Source: Eopsaltria australis
Lineage: Eukaryota; Chordata; Aves; Passeriformes; Petroicidae
Assembly (NCBI GenBank): GCA_034509425.1
Contig: JAVTVJ010000984.1
Span: 1-64,000 of the forward strand
Reading direction: 5' to 3'
DNA: 64,000 nt
Shown here: positions 44,930 to 57,460 of the stretch, piece by piece
Numbering within the stretch: position 1 is the stretch's first letter
Layout of the letters: every line of letters begins with the position of its first letter
Translations under genes and position numbers: made by a program
The notes under the pieces: generated by a model
What the model was told of the DNA's origin: nothing
What the model saw: the letters and a program-made list of their open reading frames with translations, nothing else
The model's database searches: none

Positions 44930-45065
44930 GTGCGGTGACGCTGGCCCGATGCCAGGCACCCACCAAAGCCACTCTGTCCCTGCCCCCCACAGCCACACAG
45001 GGGACACAAAATGGAACCGAGGCTTCCTGGCTGGGGACAAGGACCGGGAGAGATCCCGCAGCAGA
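44930..45065. repeat. Duplicated segment shared with 11695-11835
   Basis: Same orientation and order in both places; it separates class II sequence from the zinc-finger 3' end here. Confidence 0.6.
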
Positions 45066-45110
45066 CACCGGCACGGCCACAACAGACCCAGCCTGGGCAC
45101 AGGGAGGGAA

Positions 45111-45116
45111 TTTATT
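45111..45116 (-). terminator. Poly(A) signal of zinc-finger c2
   Basis: AATAAA on the minus strand in the same context as 5862-5867. Confidence 0.55.
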
Positions 45117-45327
45117 CACAACCAAATCACAGCAGCACAAGGACAAGGGAAAGAAATCTCTCCAACACCTTCCCCACACACAGCAGGGATCACCCAGAAC
45201 AGAGGGCACCAGGGCTCTGCCCAAGATGGGTCACTGGGGATCATCCAATGCAGATCCTCCCATGGGGGATGGAGCTGGAGCAGCGCACAAAGCTCTTCCC
45301 CCACTCGGGGCATTCACAGGGCTTCCC

Positions 45328-45711
45328 TTAGCAGTGCCTTGGTTGGTGTTGGGTCAAGTGAGAGCTCCTGGAGAATCTCTTCCTACACTGGGGGCACTCA
45401 CAGAGCCTCTCCCTGCTGTGGATGTGCTCGTGTGCCCACAGGTTGGAGCTCCACCTGAAGATCTTTCAGCATTCCCCACACTCATGGGGCCATTCCCCAC
45501 TGAGGATCCTCTGCTGGCTGGAACTCCCCCTGAAGCTCTTCCCACATTCCAAGCTCCCAGTGTTCCTCAGGCTTCTCTCCACCCTGGAGGTCTCCCTGGA
45601 TCTACGGCCGCCTTCCCAGCACAGGGAGGGTCTTTCCTCCTCGCAGCTCCCTGGCCTAGGTTTGCAGCCCCTCCTTGTGCAGGATCTCTGGGGCTTTTCC
45701 TCCTCCTCCAT
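45328..45711 (-). pseudogene. C2H2 zinc-finger pseudogene c2 (right arm)
   Basis: Twin of pseudogene c: the same loss of frame after the linker and the same TGA in the second finger remnant. It differs by a deletion in the linker region near 45590. Its non-coding upstream exon has lost the donor (gcag followed by atgagt near 46453). Confidence 0.75.
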
Positions 45712-46542
45712 CTGGCCAAGGCTTGGGAATGGCAAATCCTGGTTTTAGGGGAGAGCAAGGTGGGAGTGCCTTGGGCTGGGGGTTTCTCCTGCCCAAGTCC
45801 ATCTCTAGAATTCAGCCAGTGTCTTGTGTCCATGAAAATCTCCAAAATATCAAGATACAGCCCAAAAAAAACATCCTAGGTTTTTTCCATCTTTGGTCTC
45901 TTCAGTTTTGGGTTCCAGAAGTTTCCCTTCCCTGGTATGATGGGGGTCCCATGGTTCCAGGGGCTCCCCATTCTCCGGGGTCCAAGTGAGGGATGATCCA
46001 GAGGCTTTTGTGGGTTCCAGGGGTCCCTTCTCTCCTGATATCTCTATTTTGGGATCCCAGGGGTCCATCATCTCCAGGCTCCCCACCTCTTCAGGCTGCT
46101 GGGGGGCCCCAGCTCTGGGATCGTTCCTCTCCCCTCACCTCACCTCACTCCAGGGCATCCAGGCATTTCCCTCCACGGTCTCCTGGAAGGTTCCTAAGAC
46201 CAAGGTCCTCCCCCAGCAGACACCAGGCAATGGCCATGTGGAGCCTCCAAAATATCCCCCAATGGGTCACTTGCAGCTCAGCTTTGGGGTCCTGCAAGAT
46301 AAAAACATCCCCCCCATTCAAAATGAAACCTTCCCAGGGACCCTTAACAATATTTGGGTTTCAATTCCAAAATCTGTGAGCTCCAAACACCTTTCAAGAA
46401 AAAACACTACTCAGGGACCCCCCAAAAGGTTTGGGATGATCTCTCCCTCCCCACTCATCTGCTGGATGTGATGGGGGCAAAGCTCCCAGGGCCGGGGGTG
46501 CTACAGACACAGGGGGCACTGGAACCTCCTGCTTCTCCCTTT

Positions 46543-46605
46543 CTTCCTCTTCCTGATCCTCCTCTTCCTGATCCTCCTCTTCCTGATCCTCCTCTTCCTC
46601 TCTCC
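46543..46605. repeat. 18-base tandem repeat
   Basis: tcctgatcctcctcttcc-type units, four copies, within a pyrimidine-rich tract; not expanded in the left arm. Confidence 0.8.
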
Positions 46606-47134
46606 CTCCTCCTCCTCCTGCTCCTCCTCCTTCTTAATCTCACCTCCCCCCCAGTTCCTGTGTTCTGTGTATTTAGAGTGGAGAACCTTGCTTGTTTTCA
46701 GAGCTAGGACAAAGATCCCAGATGGAACAAGCCTTGTTGGTTTAGTCAGAGCCATCAGTGACTAAAGGTCGAGTTTCCTTTGGTTTGGTCCCGTCCTTGC
46801 TCCTCCTCAGTGTTCAGGCTGGGCTCTGGGGTGCCCTCGTTTGCTGCATTTTCGGAGTTCCTCTGGATCCTTTGAGCCATGGGCTGTGCCCCGGGAGGAT
46901 TCTTTGTGCTCCTTTGTGACACAGGAGAACCTTGCAGGCGGTTTTTGCGGGAGCTGCTGCTGTGATGTCACAGGAACATTGCCACGTCCCCGTGGTGTTC
47001 CCGTTGCTGTGGGGCACGGAGGCCTCGGTGTCCAGAGCGGCTCTGGGCGCCTGCTCCTTGCCGGAGGATCCTCCTGCCCGAGGCATTCCCAGCAGCCAGC
47101 CCAGCCCCTGACGGGTGTCCTTCTGTGCTTGCAG

Positions 47135-47248
47135 GGCTGCAGGCTGCAGACGTGTGCAGCATGGCCACAATGATGCAGCAAGTGGCTGCTGCCCTTTGCA
47201 CTCTGTACTCCGTGGCTTATTCAGGGTGTTTTTTACCCCACCTGGCAC
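47135..47248 (+). CDS. PAK3L: PAK3-like candidate first coding exon (right)
   Basis: 114 bases between tgcttgcag and GTAAGT; the ATG at 47161 opens a hydrophobic stretch (MQQVAAALCTLYSVAYSGCF). It could be a signal-anchor-like segment, unusual for a PAK, but the exon itself is inferred. Confidence 0.45.
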
Positions 47249-47710
47249 GTAAGTCGAGGTTTTCCCTGGCTGCAGCATCTGTGGCTTTGGGCTCGCTGTG
47301 TGCTTTCTGTCCTTCCACTGGCACTGAGCTGACTTTGTCACCAAATTGCCGTGAAGACATCGTGGCATTGGGAGAGCTCCTGCCAACAGCTGCAGCTGGA
47401 AGAGGGGGTGCCTGCAGCCAGCGGGGCGTGCACAGCATTTGCAATGAGGCCAGGGGGTTCTGTTCCCTCAAGGGGAGAGTCTGTGGCAGCGGAGCCTGGA
47501 ACTCCCTCTGTTTGCTGCTCCAGCCAAGAACGGACACAGCCCAGTATTTTGTGCTATTCTCTTGCTTGCTGTGGGAAGGGACTGTGGCTCCTGGAGGGAT
47601 GGTGTGAATGCAAAATGCTCTCTCTCGGGGTTACCTTGCTCTGTGCGAGTTCCCACCACGGGCAGGTTTTTCCTTACAGCATCTGGTTCATGTTCCCTCT
47701 CCCCTTGCAG

Positions 47711-47748
47711 GGCACCTCACGTGTGGATCCCAAGCAGCTCCTCCTTTG
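47711..47748 (+). CDS. PAK3L: PAK3-like candidate N-terminal exon (right)
   Basis: 38 bases with ccttgcag acceptor and GTGAGT donor, in phase with its neighbours. Confidence 0.45.
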
Positions 47749-48082
47749 GTGAGTGGGAAAGGGACCTTTGGTGTTGGGAATGGTGCAGCAAGTTGTGAGC
47801 TTGGCGTGTGGCACTCGAGTGCCAGCATGGGAGGCTGAAGGAAAGTTCCTGTCAGTGCCTCTGCAGCAGCAGCAGCAGCAGAAGCAGCAAAGGGATCCCT
47901 GGCAGTTTTCTCCTTTTCTGCTGAGGAGCTTTTGGAGAGCTGCAGCTCTGGTTTAGCAGGCAGGAGATTGCTTGCTGCCTTTAGCCATGGTGGACTATCC
48001 AATTCCCAACAATAAGTGGCAATGTCCACTTTAGCCCATTCCTGGTTTGAGCAGCTCCGAATCCCATTTCTGCTCAGTGCAG

Positions 48083-48109
48083 CTGGATGTGCAGCTGAGG
48101 ATAAATAAG
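48083..48109 (+). CDS. PAK3L: PAK3-like small N-terminal exon (right)
   Basis: Nine codons, identical to the left copy; gtgcag acceptor, GTGAGA donor. Confidence 0.5.
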
Positions 48110-48160
48110 GTGAGACCTGAGACAGAACTTCCCATCCCTCACGCCACCATCTGTCCCCAG

Positions 48161-48440
48161 GGCACAAAAGCAGCAGCAGCACCTCCTCTGGCTCCCTGTG
48201 CTTCCAAAGAGGAGGCCAGAGAGGAGGAAGAGAGCAGTGACCTTCCCGCTGTTCTGGGGGACGATGGTGAACTTCCCTCTGTGCCGGGAGATGACAGTGA
48301 CCTTCCTGCTGTCCTGGGGGACGAGGGTGAACATCCCGCGCTTTGGGAATGCAACGGCCGAGGTCCCATGGTGTGGGACGAGGACAGGGGACATCTCCCG
48401 GCGTGGGAGGAGGACGGTGGATGTCACTCAGTGTGGGACC
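48161..48440 (+). CDS. PAK3L: PAK3-like acidic repeat exon (right)
   Basis: From the acceptor tgtccccag the frame encodes an Ala/Pro and Glu-rich start, then about seven ten-residue units (LPAVLGDDGE, LPSVPGDDSD, LPAVLGDEGE and drifting ones with Trp). The end of the exon is uncertain; the next sure exon begins at 48516. Confidence 0.6.
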
Positions 48441-48515
48441 GGGGCTGCGTTTGGGCTCTGCTGCAAGGCGGGGTCTCCATCTGGGAGGGAGCGTCTTCCA
48501 CGTGGTTTCTTTCAG

Positions 48516-48579
48516 GCAGCGCCGTGAGTGTGGGGGAGCCTGCCCAGAAATACCTGGAACTGGAGCAGATTGGCCAAGG
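48516..48579 (+). CDS. PAK3L: PAK3-like first kinase exon (right)
   Basis: 64 bases ending in the IGQG half of the P-loop; acceptor ttctttcag, donor GTGAGT. Confidence 0.85.
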
Positions 48580-49409
48580 GTGAGTGCACGGCTGTTACTT
48601 CTGCACAAGCAGGGCCCGGGGATTTGGCTGGTGCAGCATCAAGTGAGAAATCAGGAGAGCCCCAAACACCTTCAGACACTGGGGTACGATCCTGCTGTCT
48701 CCCAGTCCTGATCACAATTGATCCCTGTGGTCAGAAGGCACCGTCAAAGGCCCCTGAGGCTGGCAGGGTCCTGCCTGCAGCAAGGAGCAGCACCTGGAAG
48801 ATCTTCTCCTCCTGGAATTGGATTGCCCAAAAGAGCAACTCACCCTCTGGTGACTGTCAGAAAATAGTTCTCAACAAGAATTCTTTGATATTTTGATTCA
48901 AAAAATATCCACCGCTCAGGATTATCAACAGAATGGTTCAGAAACAGAAACCAGAGATGAACTAATAAGGGCTCTTTTCAGCACAGGCAGCAGAGCCCAT
49001 ACATTCAGTAACAGACACAGAGCTGCTGCCCTCGAGGGCAAAATGCATCACCTGCCTGATGGCAGGGCCCTTGTGGATCCTGCAGCTCTTAGGCAGGAAA
49101 TGCAAAAGGATGAAATGCATTCTTTTCCAGCTCTTTAGACAGCCACCCCCCACCCCAGGTTCTGAACTAAAGGAACTCAGCGTGGACATTTGGGATTTGC
49201 TCCAGCCCTTTTCCCTCGTCTTGGGTCTCAGTTTCCTCTTGCACACCTTGCGTGGCAGAGGGCTGGTGGCTGCTGCGCTGCTGTTGGAAGGGTGGATGCA
49301 CCCGGGTGTTTTGTGAGCGCTGCAGGCAGCAGAGATCTCCTGTCTGGGCTGGCTTTCACGGCCAGGGCCTCAAGCGCTGCTTCTTTCTTCTCTGCTCTTT
49401 TGTCTCCAG

Positions 49410-49458
49410 GGCTTTTGGAGCCGTTTCTAAAGGACTCGCCAGGGCCACTGGAGGAGAG
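49410..49458 (+). CDS. PAK3L: PAK3-like glycine-loop exon (right)
   Basis: 49 bases, same as left; donor GTCAGT. Confidence 0.8.
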
Positions 49459-50504
49459 GTCAGTGCCAACACGCCCGGCACGTCTGGCAGCTCTCCAGGG
49501 CTCTCCCCTCTGCTGGGAGCTGTGCCTGGAGCTCTGGGGACCCAGCAGAGCTTTCCTGCACAGGCTGTTCCTCTGAAGGCACAGCAGTGTCAGCCTGCAG
49601 AGCACAGCTGGGACACACTTGGTCCTTCTCGAGTGCCCAGAGGAGTGCAAGGAGGGCAGCGGTGTCTGCCAGCGCAGGACACGCTGCCTTGCTCTTCATG
49701 TCTGAAAACGGGAATGCAGCAGCTGGGGGAGACTGAGGCCTCATTTATCTCCATCCCAGCCTCGGGCAGGAACACTAGTTAGCAGTTTTTCCATCCTGAG
49801 GTTCATCTTCAATGGACACCTCAAGGCCTCATTAAGGAGAGATCCTGCTTGGGATCACTTTAGGGTTTCAGTTCCCACTGCAGCTGTTCCCAGAGGGAGA
49901 GAGGGAGAGAAATGAGAAGATGGATGTGCAGAGCAAAGCTCTCTCCTAAACCCTGCAGCTGTGTTTGGGTCTGGTGTCAGTGCCAGCCTGGGACAGGGAT
50001 CATCTGAGTCATGGACGAGCGCCTTTGCTTTGTTGTGCAACCCCAAACAGAGCAGCTGCATTTGAAATCATGGCCAAACCCCATAGAATTGCTAAAGGGT
50101 TCCCAGGTCTGTTTTCACAGAACCTGAATTAACTCCTGCTTCCAAAATGTGTTTTCATACTGTTACTACTACTACCAATAATAATAATAATATTAATGGT
50201 GATAAACAAAGGCCATTAGAGAAGGCTGTAGGTGCAGAGAATGTTGTTGGAGCTTTGAGGCTGACAGCTGAGGGACCATTTCTGCAGGGCTTCCCAGGCG
50301 AAATGTTTCTGGCCACGTGTCCTGTGGGTGGCCCCCAGCCAGCAGAGCAATGGGCTGTGGGAATGGCACTTGCTGAGCTCTGGTGTCCCATCTCAGGGCA
50401 CTTTGGCCCAGCCCGGCTCCGTCGCTCCACAGAGACTCGCTCCGTGGTTGCTGTGGCCTCCTGCCACAGACTCCTCCAGCTAAAGCTCTGCAGTGTCCCT
50501 TCAG

Positions 50505-50614
50505 GTGGCCATAAAGAAAATGAGTCTCAGGGGGCAGAACAGGCAACGAGCTGTGAATGAGGTCCTGGTCCTGAAGGACCTGAAGAGCCCCAACATTGTC
50601 AGCTCCTTGGACAG
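50505..50614 (+). CDS. PAK3L: PAK3-like lysine exon (right), intact
   Basis: 110 bases, open. VAIKKM holds the ATP-anchoring lysine and NEVLVL the helix C glutamate. Codon 15 is CGA where the left copy has TGA. Confidence 0.9.
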
Positions 50615-51382
50615 GTGAGTGCTTCAGCTCTTATCCCTGCAGGGGCCCTGAGTTCATCTTTTCTGCCATCCGTAGTCTGCAGCCTGGTTGCAAAATGCCT
50701 GACCTAGCCGTATCCTCCCAAAACAACAGCCTGGCAGTTCCCTCCCTCCCTCCGTGTGCTTTTGTTGCTTTGCTTTGGTTTTTCCTTCAAGTTGACCCCG
50801 TTCTCTGTGTCTTAGGCCAAGTGCTGATAAACCATGGCAGAAATTATTTCCTGTGGCTCCTTCTCCCCAACTCTTCTCCATTGCTGCAGATGCCAGGAAG
50901 AGCAGGTTCTTGTTTTCAGAAATGCCTCATTTGCCCATTTTTCAATGGCCCTGCCAGGTTCTGAAGGGACTTTCTGTAAGGTTTCCCAAACACTTGACCA
51001 CTTTTGTGCCAAGTGCTGCACAGCCTCCTCCCCTGGATAACTCTGGCAGTTGTGCTGCCTCGTTCTGGAGGCAATGGTGGCACTGATGAGTTCAGATGCT
51101 GAACCAGCTGGGGCCAAGTGCTGTGCTTCCACATTGATCTGGGCTCTTGATAAACTGCATTTTGCACTTGCTTGCCATCTAAGGCCTCTCCTTTTTCACA
51201 GGTGTCTCCTTCTCCTTCACACTGTGCAGATCCCAAGGACTGTGCAGCCTGGCAGGAATGTCTCTCCATCTGAGCCTGGCCTCATTTACAAGTGACCTGC
51301 AAACAAAACCCCACTGTAGGCTTTTCCATGGGGGAATTGAGCCGTGCACGTTCATTTCTGTGCCATTGTTTTCCTTTCCCAG

Positions 51383-51500
51383 CTTCCTTGTAGATGGAGA
51401 TCTCTGGCTGGTGATGGAATACATGGATGGAGGAACTTTGCAGGACGTTGCCAGGCAGACACACATGGCTGAAGGAGAGATGGCAGCTGTCAGTCGGGAG
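51383..51500 (+). CDS. PAK3L: PAK3-like hinge exon (right), donor lost
   Basis: 118 bases, open; the expected donor reads GG. An in-phase GTCAGT begins at 51489. Confidence 0.75.
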
Positions 51501-51893
51501 GGGAGGGATTCTGCTTGTGCTTCCCATGGCTGGGACATGCTGCTCCTTCCAAGCAGGCCGTGAGAACAGGAGTGGCTTCATGCTCACAGCTTTGTTCCTG
51601 GGTTGTTTTGATGAGCTGCAGCAGAAGGAGCCTCTGAATTGAACGGCCTGCCAGCATCACTGCACTTCTACTCTTTCCTTGTCCTCTTCCCTGCTCTTGT
51701 GGAACTCTCTGTCTGCTTTTGATTTGATTTGGTGTTCTCAGCTTTGCCTTGAACCCTTTGCCTGAAGCTTGTCTGCCCTGCACTCCTGGCCTGGCACAGC
51801 AAAGCTGCTGCTGGCAGAATGCCAAACTCTCCTTCCTTGTGTGAGATATTCCAGCCACTGATTTCTACCCTTGTGTTTCTTGTTCTCTCTCAG

Positions 51894-51993
51894 TGTCTGC
51901 AGGCCCTGGATTTCCTCCACTCCAAGCGGGTGATCCACAGGGATCTGAAGAGCTCCAACATCCTCCTGGGAATGCACGGCTCTGTCAAGCTGG
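51894..51993 (+). CDS. PAK3L: PAK3-like catalytic-loop exon (right)
   Basis: 100 bases with [14 protein letters not shown]; acceptor ctctctcag, donor GTGGGT. Confidence 0.9.
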
Positions 51994-52404
51994 GTGGGTG
52001 TTCCTGGGCAGGCACGGCGCTCCCAGGGCTGCGGCTGTGGGGCTGCTCCCCCGTGACGGCCAGAGCCCCACAAGTGCTGCTGGTGGCCCTGCCCGGCCCC
52101 TGCTGCCAGCTGAGAGCGGCTGCCCCATGCAGAGAGCTCAGCAGAGGAGCAGGGTGGCAGCAATGCCTTTGCTCTGGGGATGTCCCTTCCAGAGGGGCGT
52201 GAGTTGGAATCTGAAGCTTCAAGGGAATCAGCAAAAGCCACTGCATGAAAGCTGAGGCTTTCTTTAAGGCTCCACTTCCACCTTTCCTTGGCTACAGCCC
52301 TGAGGACTTGCCCATCTGCTGAATCCTCAGACTGAGAGTGGGGAATCTTTGTGCTTGCTTTCCTCATTCCAGCTGCCTTTGACAGTGCTTGTTTCTGTCC
52401 CCAG

Positions 52405-52601
52405 CTGATTTTGGCCTCTGCGCTCAGCTCAGCCCTGAGCAGGAGCAGCCCAGCTCCATGGTGGGCACTGCTCACTGCATGGCCCCAGAAGTTGTCACCA
52501 GTTCTCCTTATGGCCCCAAGGTGGACATCTGGTCCTTTGGCATTGTGACCATCGAGATGGTGGAAGGAGAACCTCCTTACTCCAAGCAAACGGGGGCCAT
52601 G
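52405..52601 (+). CDS. PAK3L: PAK3-like DFG/APE exon (right)
   Basis: 197 bases, open. Same activation-loop changes as left ([14 protein letters not shown]). Donor GTAAGA. Confidence 0.9.
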
Positions 52602-53502
52602 GTAAGAGGCAAATTCTCCAGAGCTGGCAGAGGCCTGTGAGCACAGAGTGACCCTGCCCGGGGAGGAGCAGCTGGAGCTTTCTGCACATTGGGAAGGGAA
52701 TTCCCAGAGGACTCGGGCCTGAACACAGACCAAGGTTCTGCAGTCTCCAGAGTTTGCTTTGGGTTTTAAGTTGTTGCAGCCCGTCTCTCTGGGAGGATGA
52801 GCTGAAAACACGGATCAAGCACCAGCTCTAACACTGTCCTCCAAATAAACCCCAAACCAACCGCAAAACCCACACCCAAACCCAACAAGTTTTCTGAAGG
52901 AGTTTCTAAAAGAGGTTTTCCAGATGAACTCCCCCCTGACTCTTCTCAATGGGAAACTTGTCTAAAGCATGAAGATGACTGTACAACATCCCCACAGTCT
53001 CACATAATTCTTTCCCAGTCCAAGCTACTTTCTCCGTGTCCCCAAGCCTGAGCTTTCAGCAGCCCAAACCTCCTGTTCCTTGCCTGGCAGTTCCTGGGTT
53101 GGGGACATCAGGAATGCATTTCCTTGAGTGTCAGTGGGACTGCAGAGATGCATTTCATGTAGAATCCCTTGAAATAACCACAGGCCACACTGACTCCTGA
53201 AAATGGTCTGTAAAGCAGGTGTCTGTATTTGGAGAAGCAAAATGGGCTATTTCTGATGGAGGTTCCTACTGACAAAGTCAGCCCATGAAATTGGCTCTCA
53301 GGGCAAGATCATTTGGGTGTTGCAATGACTGTGGCTGCATCAGGGTTTGCTTGTTTTGGCTGGCATAGAAAAATGAGCTGTGAGCAGCATCTCTGCCAGG
53401 GAGGAAACTGCCCCTGGAGCAGGGGCTGAGAACCCGGGCTCGCTGTGAGCACTCGTGGGTGTGAAGGAAGCTGGCAGAGCGCTGTGTTTGCTTCTCCTGC
53501 GG

Positions 53503-53640
53503 GCTCGCGCTCTGATGCGGCAGAACGGGACCCCGCAGCTGCAGGAGCCCCGGCGCCTGTCGGCTCTGCTGCGGGACTTCCTCGAGTGCAGCCTGGAGCC
53601 GCACGAGGAGCGGCGCTGCTCGGCCCAGGAGCTGCTGCAG
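53503..53640 (+). CDS. PAK3L: PAK3-like C-lobe exon (right), acceptor lost
   Basis: 138 bases, open from NGTPQL to ELLQ, but the preceding acceptor is ctgcgg. Donor GTGAGT is intact. Confidence 0.8.
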
Positions 53641-54090
53641 GTGAGTGCAAAGCGGCTGCAGGGGAAACAGCAGCACCAGGGAGGGGTTTTCTTGTGGGGA
53701 CCCCTCCCATCATCTCCAGTCTCGCTGCTTCTCACGCACAAAGCGAGCAGAATCCTCGCCTGCTTTGGCTTGGCAGGGTGCTTTCGAGGCCATCTGCACC
53801 AGGTGCCCTCAGCGAGCAGGGACATCTTCAAGCAGATCAGGTGGCTCAGAGCCCTGCCTGACCTGAGCTTGGATGTTTCCAGGGAGGAGGCACCTCCCAC
53901 CTCTCTGGGCACCCTCTCTCAGTGTTTCCCCACTCTCCTGGTGAAAAAATTCTTTCTCAGATCTGATCTGAGCCTGCTTCCCTCTCTTGAGTTTCCAACC
54001 ATTCCCCTTTCTCCTGTTGCAACAGAGCCTGTGAGGAACTCAAGTCTGGGAAGGAACGATTCATTTCTTTCTTTTTTATCCTTTGGGCAG

Positions 54091-54180
54091 CACCCATTTT
54101 GATCACCAGCCGAGCCTCTCTCCAGCCTGACCCCTCTGATTGCTGCAGCCAAGCAACTGAGGGAGCAGTGGAGGAGATGA
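54091..54180 (+). pseudogene. PAK3L: PAK3-like last exon (right), early stop
   Basis: Acceptor tttgggcag is intact; TGA is the fourth codon (54100-54102), whereas the left copy reads on for another 25 codons. The downstream sequence still shows the ancestral tail and stop at 54178-54180. Confidence 0.85.
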
Positions 54181-54209
54181 AGCACTTGAGGAGAGCTTTT
54201 TGTTACAGT

Positions 54210-54315
54210 AGTCAGGACATTCTGTTAGTTATGGTAGTTAGGATAACTAGTTAGTTATGGTAGTTAGTATGACTAGTTAGTTATGGTACTTAGCACTGCT
54301 AGTTGTTTATGGGAG
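54210..54315. repeat. Short tandem repeat in PAK3-like 3' region (right)
   Basis: gttagttatggtagttag-type units, counterpart of 17815-17930. Confidence 0.75.
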
Positions 54316-54348
54316 TTAGGACACCCTGTTTGTTCTGGTCGCTTTTTG

Positions 54349-54354
54349 AATAAA
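54349..54354 (+). terminator. Poly(A) signal of right PAK3-like gene
   Basis: AATAAA 169 bases after the ancestral stop. Confidence 0.7.
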
Positions 54355-54379
54355 AACTCTGTTAAAGCTCAACTCCCTT

Positions 54380-54990
54380 GAGTGTCCCTTCCCTCTCCCC
54401 CTGTGACTCAGCTGCCTGGAGCAATGCGAGGGGAGTGCGGGGCCCAGCCTTGCCCAGAGCTGAGCCCCAGCAGAGCCCTGGCACAGCCCAGAGCAGCCTC
54501 AGCATCTGCAGAATCAGCCTGGAAGGAGGCACCCGGAGCCTTCTCAGCTGCACCTGACTCTTGGTTACAAACCGGGTGTGCTGGAAAATGCCACTGGTTC
54601 TGCAGGAGGGCACAAGGGGCCTGGGCAAGGCCCAAGCGCTCCACGCAAGGGAAAAACCTGCCCAGTGCTGGAGGAAAACCTCACCTTTATCCCCTCCCAC
54701 AGCGGCCAAAAATTGAATCCTAATCCGAGTCAAAGAGGGGCAGGGGAGGAGCCTCAACCCTTCCACCCCTGCAAACCAAAGCGTCCCTTGCCCAATTCCA
54801 AGCCCCTCGTGCTTGTGGCCCCGCGGGTGTGGGTTTCTGTCGGGCTCGCTGTCACCAGCCCAGGCCCAGCCTGGGACAGGGTGGGTGCTGGAGGCTGCAG
54901 GCGGGGAGATTCCAGCCCGGACACGCATTTGGTGGCACCTGTGAGGGCCTAAAGGGAAGGGGCTCCAGCAGTGCTGGGTGAGAGAAATGA
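54380..54990. other. Flank shared by both arms, no gene
   Basis: Inverted counterpart of 17130-17760. Frames on both strands, none recognised. Confidence 0.5.
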
Positions 54991-54999
54991 GATGATCGT

Positions 55000-55250
55000 G
55001 ACTTTACAAACAAACCACGGGAATCTGCTTTAGACAGGGCCAGAGACTTGTGGGATAGGAAGTAACAAAAGAAACCATCACTTCCAGAAAATGGTACTAA
55101 TTGACACAGACTGCTGCTCAGCCAAGGCCGTGTTAAATTCCTGAACTTAGAGAAAAAGAAGAAGGACTTAACAAAATTAAGAATATTGGTTGGTTTTACT
55201 AATAAAAAAAAACTTGGGTGTATGTGCACATTGCAGGGGGATATGTAGCA
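55000..55250. repeat. Interspersed repeat family R, copy 4
   Basis: Contains the gacacagactgctgctcagcc core in the plus orientation, next to the 3' end of zinc-finger e. Confidence 0.6.
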
Positions 55251-55407
55251 GACGGATCAGGGAGTCAGAACTTTCCAAGAACAGTCCCAGGGACAGGGCA
55301 GCCAGCGGGGTCACTGGGGATCATCCAACGCAGATCCTCCCATGGGAGATGGAGCTGGAGCAGCGCACGAAGCTCCTCCTGCACTCAGGGCACTCACAGG
55401 GATGCCC

Positions 55408-57090
<1,683 letters not shown>

Positions 57091-57100
57091 TGCGGGTCTG

Positions 57101-57146
57101 CCTGGGAACTGGGGAGTCATCAGCACCGCGCCCTCGGATTGGCTGA
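57101..57146 (+). promoter_or_regulatory. Orphan X-Y box module
   Basis: ctgcctgggaactggggagt, then catc, then a ccctcggattggctgag Y box, matching 43471-43516 including flanking ctgcgggtctgcctgg. No class II exon lies nearby. Confidence 0.55.
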
Positions 57147-57234
57147 GCCCGGCCTGAGGGCTGGAGCTGCAGCAGGGGCAGACACCCCGCTCCAGGGGGG
57201 ATGTACTGCAAACGGGGGACCCCAGGAAAGGAAG

Positions 57235-57460
57235 AACAGGAATGTGTCTGTACAAACAGATGGTATGAGTCTGCCTGGAGATAGGGACAGGGACTTGTAC
57301 ATAAGGAAGTAACAGGATAAACCATTCATGTCAGAAAATGTTATTAATTGACACAGACTGCGGCTCAGCCAAGGTCCTGCTAAATTCCTGACCTTCGGGA
57401 GGAAGAACAAAGACTGAAGAGAGCCATGGATGTCCTATGTTATACAAAAGGGGACAATGT
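57235..57460. repeat. Interspersed repeat family R, copy 5
   Basis: Core with one change (gacacagactgcggctcagcc), followed by a segment that is inverted at 37254-37550. Confidence 0.6.

Larger units (their letters stand above)
47135..54354 (+). pseudogene. PAK3L: PAK3-like serine/threonine kinase, right copy
   Basis: Plus-strand twin. Kinase exons: 48516-48579, 49410-49458, 50505-50614, 51383-51500, 51894-51993, 52405-52601, 53503-53640 and 54091-54180. N-terminal candidates: 47135-47248, 47711-47748, 48083-48109 and an acidic repeat exon from 48161. P-loop (GQGAFGAV), VAIKK lysine, [11 protein letters not shown] and MAPE motifs are present. Unlike the left copy the lysine exon is open (CGA at codon 15). 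Its own defects are: the acceptor of exon 53503 reads ctgcgg instead of ctgcag; the fourth codon of the last exon is TGA (54100-54102), removing the SSLTPLIAAAK tail; and the shared GG donor after 51500. A cryptic acceptor (gcggcag, ending 53523) would keep frame. Whether any transcript is productive cannot be told from sequence. Confidence 0.85.
45238..55405. repeat. Right arm of large inverted duplication
   Basis: Reverse complement of 16710-27335. The centre of symmetry falls near 36.1-36.3 kb. Differences seen by eye are point changes, microsatellite length changes and a shorter acidic minisatellite (about 48235-48440 against 23945-24355). Confidence 0.85.

Noticed and set aside
46455..46643. 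Arg-rich repeat protein on the minus strand
   Set aside because: Translation of the 18-base pyrimidine/purine repeat.
47688..48608. 306-codon frame antisense to the acidic repeat exon
   Set aside because: Open because the sense minisatellite has a regular 30-base period; the sense frame has splice sites and joins the kinase.
51738..52811. 357-codon frame antisense to PAK3-like exons
   Set aside because: Shadow of the kinase exons; no independent similarity, and the sense strand explains the conservation.
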